A program made the position numbers and the translations under genes. From Saccharothrix obliqua (GTDB taxonomy: Bacteria; Actinomycetota; Actinomycetes; Mycobacteriales; Pseudonocardiaceae): a stretch of DNA of 64,000 nucleotides. The notes under the pieces were generated by a model, which worked only from the letters and a program-made list of their open reading frames with translations, was not told the origin of the DNA and made no database searches. This document shows positions 1-8,904 of this stretch, piece after piece. The stretch covers positions 424,194 through 488,193 of the forward strand of contig NZ_JAHXGQ010000006.1 in the NCBI RefSeq assembly GCF_019375475.1, written 5' to 3'. The number at the start of each line of letters is the position of its first letter. Position 1 is the stretch's first letter.

Positions 1-563
1 TTGGAAATCTCCCACCACTGGTGGGCCTGTTCGGGAAGTTACCCACGTCACAGTGGTGGGTCAACGGACTTGCGCTGTGCCGACATTCTCCGGACGGGCA
101 CCGACAATCCGGGGCTCGGGAACGTCACTCGGACGGGTGGTTCCGCGGGAGGTCGCCCGGGTGTCGGGCACAAAAACAGGCCGTGCCCCCACGAGCGTGG
201 GGGCACGGCCAACGGCGCGAACTTTCGAGTTACCAAGCGTGCAACTCGTGTCGTACAACCCTGGCCTCGGCGTCCGGCGTCCCAGTACGCAGGCCCTAGA
301 CGACAAGCCTCCCGCGGCGTGCTGCGCGTGGGTGCTCGAAGTCCGCGCACGGAGCCCTGTCGGGGTGAACGGTGCTTCTCCTCCGCTCCGTCCCTGGCCG
401 ACCCGGGGGTCCGCACTTCCTTTGTAATCCGTGGGAGACGCGGCGGCAAGGGCTCGATGGGGTGCACCGGTCAAGCGACCGTCCGTAGCAGAAGCCCTTG
501 TGTGACGGCGTTTTCGCGGTGAGCGCCGCACCGGTACCGCTGAGCGGGGCACCGGCGGGTGAA
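1..563. other. Intergenic region, no gene supported
   Basis: No reading frame here has a convincing start, ribosome binding site or recognisable protein; the open frames are those expected of GC-rich DNA. The only structured element is the strong hairpin at 179-210. A short imperfect palindrome lies at 11-25. The stretch lies downstream of the minus-strand HAD phosphatase gene and presumably also holds the 3' end of a transcription unit that starts left of the window. Confidence 0.6.
179..210 (+). terminator. Strong hairpin, probable terminator
   Basis: Perfect 14-bp stem (179-192 with 197-210) and a 4-nt loop, no gap. An A-rich run (172-176) lies just left of it and there is no T-run to the right, so it would read as an intrinsic terminator for leftward transcription (T-run on the minus strand) or as a U-poor actinobacterial terminator for a gene left of the window. 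Strand is uncertain. Confidence 0.6.
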
Positions 564-1376
564 TCAGCTCCTGCGCCGCCTGCGCAGGCCGTACCACGCG
601 ACACCGGCCGCGGTGGCGGCGCCCAACCCGATCGCGGTGACCGCGACCGCCGTGCCGGACGGCCGCGGGATGCGCGCCCGCAGGGAAACCGGGTCGGAGA
701 ACGTGAGCACCGGCCACCCGCGTTGCGCGGCGACCTTGCGCAGCGCCCGGTCGGGGTTCACGACCGTCGGGTGCCCCACGGCCTCCAGCAGCGGCAGGTC
801 GGTGATGGAGTCGGAGTACGCGTAGCAGCGGGCCAGGTCGTAGTCGCGCTCCTCGGCCAGGTGCTTCGCCGCCACGGCCTTGTTCTCGCCCGCGCAGTAG
901 AAGTCCACGTCACCGGAGTAGCGGCCACCGGTGACGACCATCCGGGTGCCCACGCTGTGCGTCGCGCCGACCATCTCGGAGATGGGTGCGACCAGCTCCT
1001 CACCCGACGCGGAGACCACGACGACGTCGTGCCCGTCGGCCTTGTGGTCGCCGATGAGCTGCGTGGCTTCCTTGTAGACCAACGGATCCACGATGTCGTG
1101 GAGGGTTTCCTCCACGATCGAGCGGACCTGCTCGACGTCCCACCCCTCGCACAGCGCCGTGATGTGCGAGCGCATCCGGTCCATCTGGTCGGCGTCCGCG
1201 CCGGCCAGCATGAACACGAACTGCGCGTAGGCGCTCTTGAGCACCGCACGCCGGTTGATCAAACCCTCTTGGAAGAACGGCCGGCTGAACGCCAGCGTGC
1301 TCGACTTGGCGATGACCGTCTTGTCCAGGTCGAAGAACGCGGCGACTCTGCTGCCTTCGGTGGCGTGCTCGGTCAC
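564..1376 (-). CDS. HAD-IB family phosphatase with C-terminal membrane anchor
   Basis: 270 aa from a GTG start. HAD motif I is DLDKT (residues 16-20), motif II is the SASGEE segment near the middle, and motif IV is SDSITD, giving a complete SerB-like phosphomonoesterase core. The last 30 residues are one hydrophobic segment followed by five arginines, so the enzyme is probably tethered to the cytoplasmic face of the membrane. The homologue in mycobacteria (Rv3661) sits next to ssd in the same divergent arrangement. The substrate cannot be told from sequence; phosphoserine is the obvious but unproven guess. The ribosome binding site (GGAG) is very close to the GTG, so the start is only fairly sure. 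Confidence 0.85.
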   Translation of the reverse strand: MTEHATEGSRVAAFFDLDKTVIAKSSTLAFSRPFFQEGLINRRAVLKSAYAQFVFMLAGADADQMDRMRSHITALCEGWDVEQVRSIVEETLHDIVDPLVYKEATQLIGDHKADGHDVVVVSASGEELVAPISEMVGATHSVGTRMVVTGGRYSGDVDFYCAGENKAVAAKHLAEERDYDLARCYAYSDSITDLPLLEAVGHPTVVNPDRALRKVAAQRGWPVLTFSDPVSLRARIPRPSGTAVAVTAIGLGAATAAGVAWYGLRRRRRS

Positions 1377-1523
1377 GGCTCCAGCTTAAGGGCGGGTTCG
1401 ACGGTGCGGGCGCCGGCCGTCATTCGCAGCTTTACGAACTGACAGTGATGCGGTCTACCGAATTTTCCGCGTCCCTCTAACGGAAGACACGCATGACCCT
1501 GTCCCGTGGGGATACAGTAGACA

Positions 1524-1610
1524 GGTCCGGCTGTGCCGGACGGGTTCAGTCCGACCCCCGGGACTGAACCGTTGACGACCCCCGTCCCTCCCCCCTGGCG
1601 GGGGTCGTCC
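1524..1610 (+). ncRNA. 6C small RNA (B11 type)
   Basis: Two perfect stem-loops with cytosine-rich loops follow one another: 1544-1552 pairs with 1561-1569 (loop with five C), and 1574-1584 pairs with 1599-1609 (loop with a run of six C). A small third stem precedes them at about 1525-1541. This is the signature of the actinobacterial 6C RNA. The position also fits: in M. tuberculosis the homologue B11 lies between Rv3660c (ssd) and Rv3661, the same two neighbours as here. A TACAGT -10 box lies at 1513-1518, placing the 5' end near 1524; no good -35 is visible. The second hairpin probably ends the transcript. In mycobacteria the C-rich loops pair with G-rich mRNA leaders. Confidence 0.85.
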
Positions 1611-1851
1611 CATGTCCGGGGCCGGATCGCCGGCCCTGTCGACAGTCGCCGAACCCCTCTCGCGCCCGTTTCGCGCCGTTGAGCGCGTTGTTCACCTCTC
1701 GGCCTTCCGCCGGTGGTCAGACCGCCGATTCGCGGCTTCGAGTTGTCCACACCCCCCTGAGTTGTCCACAAGTTGATCAAGTGAGGTTGTGGCCTTGCTC
1801 ACCACTCGGGACCGTGGTCACCACCCGCTGTGAACAACCCGAGGAGTGACT

Positions 1852-2907
1852 GTGAACCGACTGCCCGCGCTGGTGACCGGGACGGAACTGCTGGACGAGG
1901 TGCTGGAGGCCGCCGCCGTGGCCGGCTGCGAGGTCGAGCGCGTGCCCGACGTGCCCGCGCTGCGCCGCCGGTGGCGCGGCGCGCCGGCCGTGCTGCTCGA
2001 CGCGGACGCCGTCGTGGCGTGCGCCCGGGAAGCGCTGCCGCGCCGCACCGACGTGCTCGTCGTGACCACCGGTCCGCCGGACCCGGACGTGTGGTCCGCC
2101 GCCGTCGAGCAGGGCGTGGAGGAGGTGGTCGACGTGTCGGCCGGCCGGCTCCACGAAGCCCTGTCCGACCTGGTGGAGTCACCACCGGGCGGTGGACGGG
2201 TGTTGTCCGTGGTCGGTGGCTGCGGCGGCGCGGGCGCCACCGTGCTGGCCACCGCCGTGGGGCAGGCCGTGCTGTCCGGTGGCGGACGCGGCCTGCTGGT
2301 CGACTGCGACCCGCTGGGCGGCGGGCTGGACCTGGCGCTCGGCGCGGAGCGGGAAACCGGGAAGCGCTGGTCGGACCTGGCGCTCAGCGGCGGCCGGGTG
2401 CCCGTGGCGGAGCTGCGCTCGGCCCTGCCCGGCCGGGCACGCGGCGGCGGCAGGCTCGCGTTCCTCTCCTGCGCCCGCACCGGGCCCGGACCGACGCCGG
2501 AGGCGGTGGCGGCCGTCGTCGAGGCCGGTCGGCGGGCGGGTGAGACGGTCGTCTGCGACGTGCCCCGGCAGCTCTCACCGGCGGCCGGCGCGGCGTTGGA
2601 CCGGTCGGACCTGGTCGTGCTCGTCGTCCCGGCGCGGGTGCGTGCGTGCGCTGCGGCCAAACGGGTGGTCGAGCAGGTGAAGGCCCGTGGTGTGCCGTTG
2701 CACGCCGTGGTGCGAGGACCGTCGCCGACCGGGGTCCACGCCCGTCAGGTGGCGAAGGCCGTCGGCCTGCCCCTGCTCACGGCCATGCGCCCGGAACGCG
2801 GCCTGGCCGCCGCGCTCGACCGGGGCAGGCTGCCCGAGCGCGGTCCGCTGGCGACGGCGGCGCGCGAGGTGCTGGCCGTGCTCGGTGCCGGCGGTGGGCC
2901 GCGATGA
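1852..2907 (+). CDS. ssd: Ssd / CpaE-TadZ-like septum-site and Tad-localisation ATPase
   Basis: 351 aa. N-terminal receiver-like half (about 1-115) followed by a ParA/MinD-like domain. The deviant Walker A region (GGCGGAGAT) lacks the usual lysines, as in other actinobacterial CpaE homologues (helicase/secretion neighbourhood family). It is thought to position the Tad machinery at the pole, and the mycobacterial homologue (Rv3660c) affects septum formation. The GTG at 1852 is preferred over the one at 1846 because the latter overlaps the GAGGAG ribosome binding site at 1841-1846. First gene of the tad operon; overlaps tadA by 4 nt. Confidence 0.85.
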   Translation: MNRLPALVTGTELLDEVLEAAAVAGCEVERVPDVPALRRRWRGAPAVLLDADAVVACAREALPRRTDVLVVTTGPPDPDVWSAAVEQGVEEVVDVSAGRLHEALSDLVESPPGGGRVLSVVGGCGGAGATVLATAVGQAVLSGGGRGLLVDCDPLGGGLDLALGAERETGKRWSDLALSGGRVPVAELRSALPGRARGGGRLAFLSCARTGPGPTPEAVAAVVEAGRRAGETVVCDVPRQLSPAAGAALDRSDLVVLVVPARVRACAAAKRVVEQVKARGVPLHAVVRGPSPTGVHARQVAKAVGLPLLTAMRPERGLAAALDRGRLPERGPLATAAREVLAVLGAGGGPR

Positions 2908-4040
2908 CCGAGCTGGTGGAACGCGTCCGGCGGCGGCTGGCGGACGGCGCCGGCGAACTCACCTCCGCCTCGGTCGCCGCCGCCGTGCGCACCGAGGCGG
3001 GCGGGGTGGTCAGCCAGGACGACGTGCGGCTGGCGTTGACGGCGTTGCAGCGCGAGTTCGTCGGCGCGGGCGTGCTCGAACCGCTGCTGCGCGACCCCGA
3101 CAACACCGACGTGCTGGTCACCGCGCCGGACCAGGTGTGGGTGGACGGCGCGGGCGGGCTGCGGCGCACCGGCGTGGCGTTCACCGACGAGCGCGCGGTC
3201 CGCCGCCTGGCGCAGCGGCTCGCGGTCGAGGCGGGGCGTCGGCTGGACGACGCGATGCCGTACGTCGACGGCTGGCTGCCCGGGTCTGTGCGGCTGCACG
3301 CCGTGCTGCCGCCGATCAGCCCGTCGACGTGCCTGTCCCTGCGCGTCCTGCGCCCGGCCGCGCACGACCTGGCGGCGCTGGAGCGTGGTGGCACGTTCGA
3401 CCGGGACACGGGCGAGGTGCTGCGGGCTCTCGTCCGGGCGCGGCTGGCGTTCCTGGTGGTCGGCGGCACCGGCTCGGGCAAGACGACCCTGCTCGCGGCG
3501 CTGCTCGGCTGCGTGCCGCCGGACCAGCGGATCGTGTGCGTGGAGGATGCCGGCGAGCTTCAGCCGGACCACCCGCAGTTCGTCCGGCTGCTGGCGCGCG
3601 GGGCGAACGTGGAGGGCGCGGGCCGGGTCACCCTGCGCGACCTGGTGCGGCAGGCGCTGCGGATGCGGCCGGACCGGATCGTGGTGGGTGAGGTGCGTGG
3701 CGCGGAGGTGGTCGACCTCCTGACCGCGTTCAACACCGGCCACGACGGCGGTGCCGGGACGCTGCACGCGAACTCGCCGGCCGAGGTGCCGGCGCGGCTG
3801 GAGGCGTTGGCCGCGTTGGGCGGGCTCGACCGGCGTGCGTTGCACAGCCAGTTGGCGGCGGCGGTGAAGGTCGTGCTGCACATGCGCCGGGAGGCGGGTG
3901 GCGAGCGGCGGCTGGCCGAGATCGGGGTGTTCGAGCGGCGGCGGGACACGTTGCTGGTGCGGACCGCGTGGCGGCGGGTCGACGGTGGGCAACCCGCGGG
4001 CGCGGTGTTGCGGCAGGTGGTGCCGGCGGGTGCGTCATGA
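2904..4040 (+). CDS. tadA: Tad pilus assembly ATPase TadA/CpaF
   Basis: 378 aa secretion ATPase of the VirB11/CpaF group. Walker [10 protein letters not shown] at 187-195, Asp box CVEDAGEL at 212-219, Walker [12 protein letters not shown] at 258-268, His box [12 protein letters not shown] at 279-290: all catalytic elements are present. It should power pilin assembly through TadB/TadC at the inner face of the membrane. ATG at 2904 overlaps the ssd stop (ATGA), and its own stop overlaps tadB, so translation is coupled. Corresponds to Rv3659c. Confidence 0.92.
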   Translation: MTELVERVRRRLADGAGELTSASVAAAVRTEAGGVVSQDDVRLALTALQREFVGAGVLEPLLRDPDNTDVLVTAPDQVWVDGAGGLRRTGVAFTDERAVRRLAQRLAVEAGRRLDDAMPYVDGWLPGSVRLHAVLPPISPSTCLSLRVLRPAAHDLAALERGGTFDRDTGEVLRALVRARLAFLVVGGTGSGKTTLLAALLGCVPPDQRIVCVEDAGELQPDHPQFVRLLARGANVEGAGRVTLRDLVRQALRMRPDRIVVGEVRGAEVVDLLTAFNTGHDGGAGTLHANSPAEVPARLEALAALGGLDRRALHSQLAAAVKVVLHMRREAGGERRLAEIGVFERRRDTLLVRTAWRRVDGGQPAGAVLRQVVPAGAS

Positions 4041-4798
4041 CCCTGCTGCTGCTCGCCGCGGCGTTGCTGGCCCTGCCGTCGGCTTCGGCGGAGCGCTGGA
4101 GGGCGTTGAGCGGCAAGCGTTCGCGTCGTTTCCGGTGGCGACCGCCCGGCCGGTGGGCGGTGGTGTTGGCGGGCGCGGTCCTCGGTGCGGGTGCGGGCGT
4201 CGGTGGTGTGGTCGCGGGTGCGTTGGTGGCCGTGACGGCGTGGTCCACGCGGAAGGACCGCCGCGTGGAACGGGAGCGCCTGCGTGCCACGGCGGCGCTC
4301 GCCGAAGGGCTGTCGGGGTTCGTCGCCGAGCTGCGCTCCGGCGCGCACCCCGCCCGGGCCGCCGCGAACGCGGCCGAGGACGCGGAGCCCCCGGCGAAGG
4401 ACGTTTTCCGGGTCATCGCGGCGACATCCGCGCGTGGCGGGAACGTCGAGACCGCCTTGGCCGACCGCGATTCCCGGTCGTTGGGCCGGGCGTGGCGGCT
4501 GTCGGGCGAGCACGGCGTGCCGCTGGCGGACGTGCTGGAGGAGGTGCGGCGGGACTTGCGGCGGCGGGTGGCGTTCGCGCAGCGGTTCCACGCCCGCATG
4601 GCGGGGCCGCGGTCCAGTGCGGCGGTGTTGGCGGCGTTGCCGGTGTTCGGGGTGCTGCTGGGCGAGTTGACCGGCTCGGGGCCGGCCGGTGTCCTGGCGT
4701 CCACCGCGGCGGGGCAGGTGCTGCTGGTCGCCGGGGTGGCGTTGATCTGCGCCGGGTTGCGGTGGAGCGCACGCCTGACCAGGCAGGTGGTCACGTGA
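4037..4798 (+). CDS. tadB: Tad pilus assembly membrane protein TadB (type II secretion F domain)
   Basis: 253 aa. Two N-terminal hydrophobic segments (about 1-15 and 40-70), a T2SSF-like helical cytoplasmic region with the characteristic acidic and leucine-rich helices (about 85-190), and two C-terminal membrane helices. T2SSF proteins form the inner-membrane platform on which TadA acts. Start overlaps the tadA stop by 4 nt. Equivalent to Rv3658c by position. Short compared with proteobacterial TadB (about 300 aa), which is normal for actinobacteria. Confidence 0.82.
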   Translation: MTLLLLAAALLALPSASAERWRALSGKRSRRFRWRPPGRWAVVLAGAVLGAGAGVGGVVAGALVAVTAWSTRKDRRVERERLRATAALAEGLSGFVAELRSGAHPARAAANAAEDAEPPAKDVFRVIAATSARGGNVETALADRDSRSLGRAWRLSGEHGVPLADVLEEVRRDLRRRVAFAQRFHARMAGPRSSAAVLAALPVFGVLLGELTGSGPAGVLASTAAGQVLLVAGVALICAGLRWSARLTRQVVT

Positions 4799-5349
4799 CG
4801 TACCTGCTGCTCGCGGTGTCCCTGCTGCTCTACCCGGCCGGTCGTTCCGTGCTCGCCCGGCTGGGTCCGGTCGGTCGGCCGGCGCCCCGGACCAGGCCAC
4901 CGCCGGCGGACCCGTTCGCGTTGCCCGCGTCGTGGGACCTGCTGGCGGCCGTGCTGCGGGCCGGGCTGCCCGTGGCGACCGCCGTCCACGCGGTGCTGCC
5001 CGGTGTGCCGCCGGGTCCGGCCGAGGGTCTGCGGAAGGTGGGCGACCTGTTGGCGTTGGGCGCGGATCCGGTGGCGGCGTGGGAGGCCGCGCTCGGCCAC
5101 CCCGACACCGCGCCGTTGGCCCGTGCGGCGAGGCGCAGCGCGCGTTCCGGGGCGGCGTTGGCCGGTGCGGTCGCGGACCTGGCGTCCGACGTCCGGCGCC
5201 GTGCCGACGACCAGGCGGAGGCACGGGCCCAGCGGGCGGCCGTGCTGGTGGCGGGGCCGTTGGCCCTGTGCTTCCTGCCCGCGTTCCTGTGCCTGGGCGT
5301 CCTGCCGGTCGTGATCGGCCTGGCGGGGCGGGTGAGCACGCAGTGGTGA
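4795..5349 (+). CDS. tadC: Tad pilus assembly membrane protein TadC-like
   Basis: 184 aa, GTG start overlapping the tadB stop (GTGA). Hydrophobic N-terminal segment, a short T2SSF-like helical core with the [12 protein letters not shown] motif typical of the family, and a C-terminal membrane hairpin. Partner of TadB in the platform. Small for TadC, as is usual in actinobacteria (Rv3657c-like). Only 37 nt separate its stop from the original pilin start at 5387. Confidence 0.8.
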   Translation: MTYLLLAVSLLLYPAGRSVLARLGPVGRPAPRTRPPPADPFALPASWDLLAAVLRAGLPVATAVHAVLPGVPPGPAEGLRKVGDLLALGADPVAAWEAALGHPDTAPLARAARRSARSGAALAGAVADLASDVRRRADDQAEARAQRAAVLVAGPLALCFLPAFLCLGVLPVVIGLAGRVSTQW

Positions 5350-5386
5350 CCACAGTGGACCGTTCCGACGACTCGATGGAGAGAAG

Positions 5387-5443
5387 ATGTTGAACGACAA
5401 GGGAATGACGACGATTTTTGTCGTTGCAGTGGCCGTGTCTTGA
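5387..5443 (+). pseudogene. Flp/DUF4244 pilin gene, 5' fragment cut by the mobile element
   Basis: ATG preceded by a good GGAGAGAAG ribosome binding site. The frame reads MLNDKGMTT and then runs into element sequence and stops after 18 codons. The missing remainder (AEYAIGTLAAAGL...) lies 15.6 kb away at 21024-21152. Joining the two gives a 51-residue protein with the class III prepilin signature: glycine at -1, mature M-T-T-A-E with glutamate at +5, then a long hydrophobic helix. The reading of this as one interrupted gene is an inference from that exact fit and from operon position (tadC upstream, tadE downstream). Confidence 0.85.
5422..5440 (+). repeat. Left terminal inverted repeat of the element (imperfect)
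   Basis: CGTTGCA, 4 nt, CCGTGTCT. The complement of the right end (20997-21017) reads CGTTGCA, 6 nt, CCGTGTCT. The two 7- and 8-nt blocks are identical and at equal distance from the inferred junctions, so they are candidate recombinase arm or core sites. The differing spacer means it is not a perfect repeat. Confidence 0.6.
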
Positions 5444-5846
5444 TGCCTTCGTGTCCTGGTTGGAGCCGTGTTCAACGGTGGGCGCAGTGCGTGCGCCCAG
5501 TTGGGTCATGTCTCGTTTCCGCACATAACGAGTGACGGACCTCACACGAAGATCCCTACCCTGCCTCCATGTCTTGATCTCTTCCTCCGGGGGTGAGGCC
5601 TTGGCTTTGCGCAGTGTCATCACCCGGTTCGGACCACATCGGCGATGAGGGTGTGGCATGTGCACTCGACGGGCGCATGCCTGTTTGCCTGTTCTGTCCA
5701 CGACGAACGTTTCACTTCACGCGTAAGGCATTCCGTCGCCGAGGAGGGCGACGGGTGATCAACGCCGCAGGTGGGTGCGGTGCACCTCGCACCGCTAGAC
5801 CGCGTTAGTAGACTTGGTGGCCGGTGTCGAATTAAGTTCGAGGCGG
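5444..5846. other. Left flank of the element, no gene found
   Basis: About 400 nt between the broken pilin start and the end of the HMUDK-like gene. No frame here has a ribosome binding site plus coherent protein. A short hairpin (TCGAA/TTCGA) near 5828-5842 lies just downstream of the minus-strand operon and might contribute to termination. Confidence 0.5.
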
Positions 5847-6992
5847 TCAGCCCTCCTTGACATGCACGCTTTCCCGTGCTTTGAAACTGCTGGTGGCGTT
5901 GCCAGTCCGTCGTCCTCCTGGGAGTGTTGTGGTGTCCATGGCCCACTTTGGAGGGAAGAACGGCTTGGGCATTGGAGCAGCATCGGCGCGGTAGTGTTGC
6001 TTGATACGGTGTCGGCCGGAGAGTTCAGTGAATTCGGGGTGAGCGATTCGAGCGTACTTGTCTGTCTCACAGAACAGGTTCTGCATGTCGATGCGGTGAA
6101 GGCGACGGCCACCTAGGTGTGGGAAGTTCAGCCCGAGGCGCTCAAAGTGGTGTTCCTGAGTATCCACCATGTAAGCGATGATGTCGGCTTCGATGCCGGT
6201 CGCTGCGGCGCCGAAGCATTTGCGGATTCCGCCTCGTGCACCTGGGCCGGCAACTACGAAGTCGTTCTCGTCGAAGTTGATCGCTACACCGTAGTTGAGG
6301 TCAATAGTGAACTGAAAGGCAAGGAAATCGCCAAGCCCGCGGTAGGCGCGGAGCAGGTGGTAGGAACTCTCCATTTGGGTAGCCCGGGCGAGCGCTGCTG
6401 GAAGCCCGTCTCGGATCATCGTTTCGAGCAACAGGAGGTGGTCGTGGTGTTTACGAGGACCGCCTAGGCCAGGCGGAGGAATGACGTATGCGGCGGAGTA
6501 GAGTCGTTGTCCCTGGGCTGCGGCGCGGTCTAGAACGGAGCGGGCAGCGCTTGGGTGCCACGTCTTCCATGAGATGGGTCCGAGTTCATCTTCCAGCAGC
6601 TGCCAGGTGGAGATGCGGTTGAAAAACTTGAACAGCAGGGTGCGAAAGACTGTGTCGACAAGGGCATGGCGGCCAGTCGGCTCTTGACGCCCAGGGTAGG
6701 CGACGTGCCCGATCAGGAACTGACTGACGCGATCGGCGGCACGGTAGCAGTTGGTAAACCGGTGCGCGCTGAGGATCGGGTCTCGGGTCCACGGCTGTGG
6801 ATCATTGCGTGCACGTGCGTAGTACAGGGCCTGCCTTTGGGCAGCGAAACGCCAGTAGGTATCAAACACCGTAGTGGGCCGCAGCACCCTGCCTGCGATC
6901 TTCACGGTGCCGATGGGTGCCGCTTGGCCTGGTGAAGCGGAGGGTGGCCGGGCCACACGAGCAGTCTGCGAGGAGAGGACGGCAGGCACCAT
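5847..6992 (-). CDS. HMUDK helical-domain protein (5-hydroxymethyluracil DNA kinase-like family)
   Basis: 381 aa. Residues 41-54 (TVFDTYWRFAAQRQ) and 83-94 (YRAADRVSQFLI), then LLFKFFNRI, FLAFQFTIDLNY and FCETDKYAR further on, are the conserved blocks of the HMUDK-helical family. That domain is found in phage 5-hmdU DNA kinases and is related to the alpha-helical pyrophosphorylases that make glutamyl- or putrescinyl-thymine in DNA. No P-loop motif is visible, so the kinase half is missing and the activity is uncertain. Last gene of a minus-strand cassette, 66 nt after the thymidylate-synthase-like gene. The ATG has a weak ribosome binding site; an internal GTG at about residue 30 is an alternative. 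Base composition is clearly lower in GC than the host. Confidence 0.8.
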   Translation of the reverse strand: MVPAVLSSQTARVARPPSASPGQAAPIGTVKIAGRVLRPTTVFDTYWRFAAQRQALYYARARNDPQPWTRDPILSAHRFTNCYRAADRVSQFLIGHVAYPGRQEPTGRHALVDTVFRTLLFKFFNRISTWQLLEDELGPISWKTWHPSAARSVLDRAAAQGQRLYSAAYVIPPPGLGGPRKHHDHLLLLETMIRDGLPAALARATQMESSYHLLRAYRGLGDFLAFQFTIDLNYGVAINFDENDFVVAGPGARGGIRKCFGAAATGIEADIIAYMVDTQEHHFERLGLNFPHLGGRRLHRIDMQNLFCETDKYARIAHPEFTELSGRHRIKQHYRADAAPMPKPFFPPKWAMDTTTLPGGRRTGNATSSFKARESVHVKEG

Positions 6993-7058
6993 GCGGTCAA
7001 CCTAGACTGCGGCACTGCCTACGTGGGGCGGACGCGCTCAAGGGATCTTCGGTATTAC

Positions 7059-7874
7059 TCAGAGCAGGGTGCCCTGAGTGAGCCGGTTGAGGTACGAGGT
7101 CACGGTCTTGTGGGCTACATCGACCGTGGCGTACGAGGTGTTCACGACCAGCTCGCCCACGTCCAGTCCACTGTGGTGCGCGACGTACCGTTGGAGCAGG
7201 CCCAGCGAGAGGAAGTTGCCGTACCCGCGTTCGATCAGGTACTGGCTACGGTACGTCGCTGTGAGGTGCAGCCGTCCGGAGACTCGTTGGAACGACAGGT
7301 GCGACAAGCATGGGAAAGATTGCGGGATCGTGTCTGGGGTTGGGGCGTATACAGGTATGCCTTGAGGCTCTCCGCAGTCCGGCTCGATTGGAGGCTCCAG
7401 TCTCGGGTGGGGGACTGTGGAGGTGTTCTCGTAGATCGCCTGGGGCCGGCCTCCCTTCTGGTGGTCGCGGCGCAGCTGGTTGATCAGGCGGTTGAGCTGA
7501 TCGATGTTGCCGTCGCGTGCCGGGTAGTCGACCAGGCGACCGAAGTAGGTGCCGCGACCGTTGAGCGGGCTTTCCTTACGCAGCGCGGGGTAGAGGGCGC
7601 GGTAGCGGGCGGCGAGTTCCACGGGACCGGCTGCGCGGGCGGCCAGGTGGACTGGGAATAGCGTGTTGACCACGGTGTCGATGGGCTGTTTGCCGGTGTC
7701 GTGCAGCAGGTCGGCTACCACCGCGCGCGTCGCGTCGTTCTCCGTGCCGGGCTGCGAGATATGGGTGTGCAGCTGAAGTAGTTGTCGCCCGGGAGCGCGG
7801 TCGACCATGTCCACCGCGGCGACCCAGGCGGCTCCGGTGTCGGATCCGAACGCGATTCGTGTAGACGTCTGCAC
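7059..7874 (-). CDS. Thymidylate-synthase-like protein
   Basis: 271 aa, the length of ThyA. The second half carries the ThyA pattern in order: catalytic-type cysteine in PC at 188-189, the TYRS arginine-serine pair near 207-210, YGN with the asparagine at 220, then an LSLGLLQRYVA helix. An N-terminal GRGTYFG (107-113) resembles the phosphate-binding arginine loop. The canonical histidine-tyrosine pair near the end is replaced (NTSYATVD). ThyA-fold enzymes transfer one carbon to C5 of dUMP or dCMP; phage versions make hydroxymethyl nucleotides. Next to an HMUDK-type protein, a role in making a modified pyrimidine is plausible but unproven. Not a housekeeping thyA: too divergent and on a transposon. 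Confidence 0.72.
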   Translation of the reverse strand: MQTSTRIAFGSDTGAAWVAAVDMVDRAPGRQLLQLHTHISQPGTENDATRAVVADLLHDTGKQPIDTVVNTLFPVHLAARAAGPVELAARYRALYPALRKESPLNGRGTYFGRLVDYPARDGNIDQLNRLINQLRRDHQKGGRPQAIYENTSTVPHPRLEPPIEPDCGEPQGIPVYAPTPDTIPQSFPCLSHLSFQRVSGRLHLTATYRSQYLIERGYGNFLSLGLLQRYVAHHSGLDVGELVVNTSYATVDVAHKTVTSYLNRLTQGTLL

Positions 7875-7923
7875 GACGTGCTCCTTGTGCCTTGGGCGCC
7901 CGCGCGCTCGCTGGGCGAGGTGG

Positions 7924-8904
7924 TCAGTCGTGTGCCGGTCCGTACATGTCGGCGAGCAAGCGGGCCAACTCTCCGGGTGTCAGATCAGTCAGGTCTGGAA
8001 CCGTGTTCGCGTCGGCGAGACCGACCACCCGCTGGTCGAAGTGGATCCGAGTCGGACGGTTCCGGAGACAGATGTTCACCGGTGGTGACGTCATCCGGTC
8101 CGAGGCCGGCAACACAGTCAGTACAATCCCGCGGGCGGTTTCGGTGACGAGTTCGGCAAGGCCCGCATGCAGGAGGGCGTCGACGGTTCCGTGTTCCGCA
8201 TCCTGGTGATCCACGATCAGGCGGTCACCCGCCGGGATGGTGAGGTCGTCGAAGCCAGCAAAGTGCGCCAGGCACCAGATGTCGGCACGTGCGGTTGGCG
8301 GCACGGTGGGCTCGTCGAGCATCCGCTTGATCTTTCCTGGCGCGACGCGCATCAGCGCCTTTGATACCTCAGGCGACACCAGGCGCGACGTCCCCAACTG
8401 GCGGGCGGTGCCGCGGTAGGAGGTGCCCAGAACCAACGACGTTTCGTAGCAGTGGAGGGCAGTCGGAACGGTGCCGCGCGGGCACCCTAACGCCGCCAGT
8501 GTTGAGGCGAGAGCGGCTCGCGGCATCAGCAGCCAGGCGGCGAACGCTTCCGCAGAGGTCTCCTCCAGACTGCGTGACGCCCCGTGGCGTGGGGGTGCGA
8601 CGCCTTCGATGTCGAGGTCGCATCGGGCACCGTGGCCGAGCGAGTGGTGTCCCCACTCGTGTGCGGCTGTGTGTCGCTGGGCAGTGACGTCAAGTCCGGC
8701 GTTGAGCCACACGCCGGGAGCGCGCCCAGGTTCGGCGGGCAGATATGCCCCGAAAAGCAACCCATGCTGCCCGAAGACTTGGACGCCGTTGGACTCGATC
8801 AGCCCCACGACGTCCGCGCGCTGGTCGGACGCCCATCCGGCGTCGCCGCGTGCCCCTTGTGCGGCGATGTGGGCGATCCGGTGCGCGACCGACCAGCGGC
8901 TCAT
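7924..8904 (-). CDS. ImmA/IrrE-type (M78) zinc metallopeptidase
   Basis: 326 aa. The zinc motif HEWGH is at 82-86 and the third acidic ligand falls in the SLEETSAEAFAAWLLMPR segment (about 112-129), exactly as in ImmA/IrrE. The C-terminal 150 residues are a less conserved sensor-like region. Known relatives cleave a partner XRE repressor after DNA damage or another signal, switching on a mobile element or defence genes. Its start overlaps the stop of the XRE gene by 4 nt, so the two are translationally coupled, and the XRE protein is the likely substrate. Confidence 0.88.
   Translation of the reverse strand: MSRWSVAHRIAHIAAQGARGDAGWASDQRADVVGLIESNGVQVFGQHGLLFGAYLPAEPGRAPGVWLNAGLDVTAQRHTAAHEWGHHSLGHGARCDLDIEGVAPPRHGASRSLEETSAEAFAAWLLMPRAALASTLAALGCPRGTVPTALHCYETSLVLGTSYRGTARQLGTSRLVSPEVSKALMRVAPGKIKRMLDEPTVPPTARADIWCLAHFAGFDDLTIPAGDRLIVDHQDAEHGTVDALLHAGLAELVTETARGIVLTVLPASDRMTSPPVNICLRNRPTRIHFDQRVVGLADANTVPDLTDLTPGELARLLADMYGPAHD

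Noticed and set aside
2646..2903. Longer N-terminal extension of tadA
   Set aside because: It lies in the ssd coding sequence in another frame; the ATG at 2904 with the ATGA overlap is the natural start.
7059..7874. Housekeeping thymidylate synthase thyA
   Set aside because: Only the key blocks match, the H-Y pair is missing, and the gene is on a transposon with no dihydrofolate reductase neighbour.
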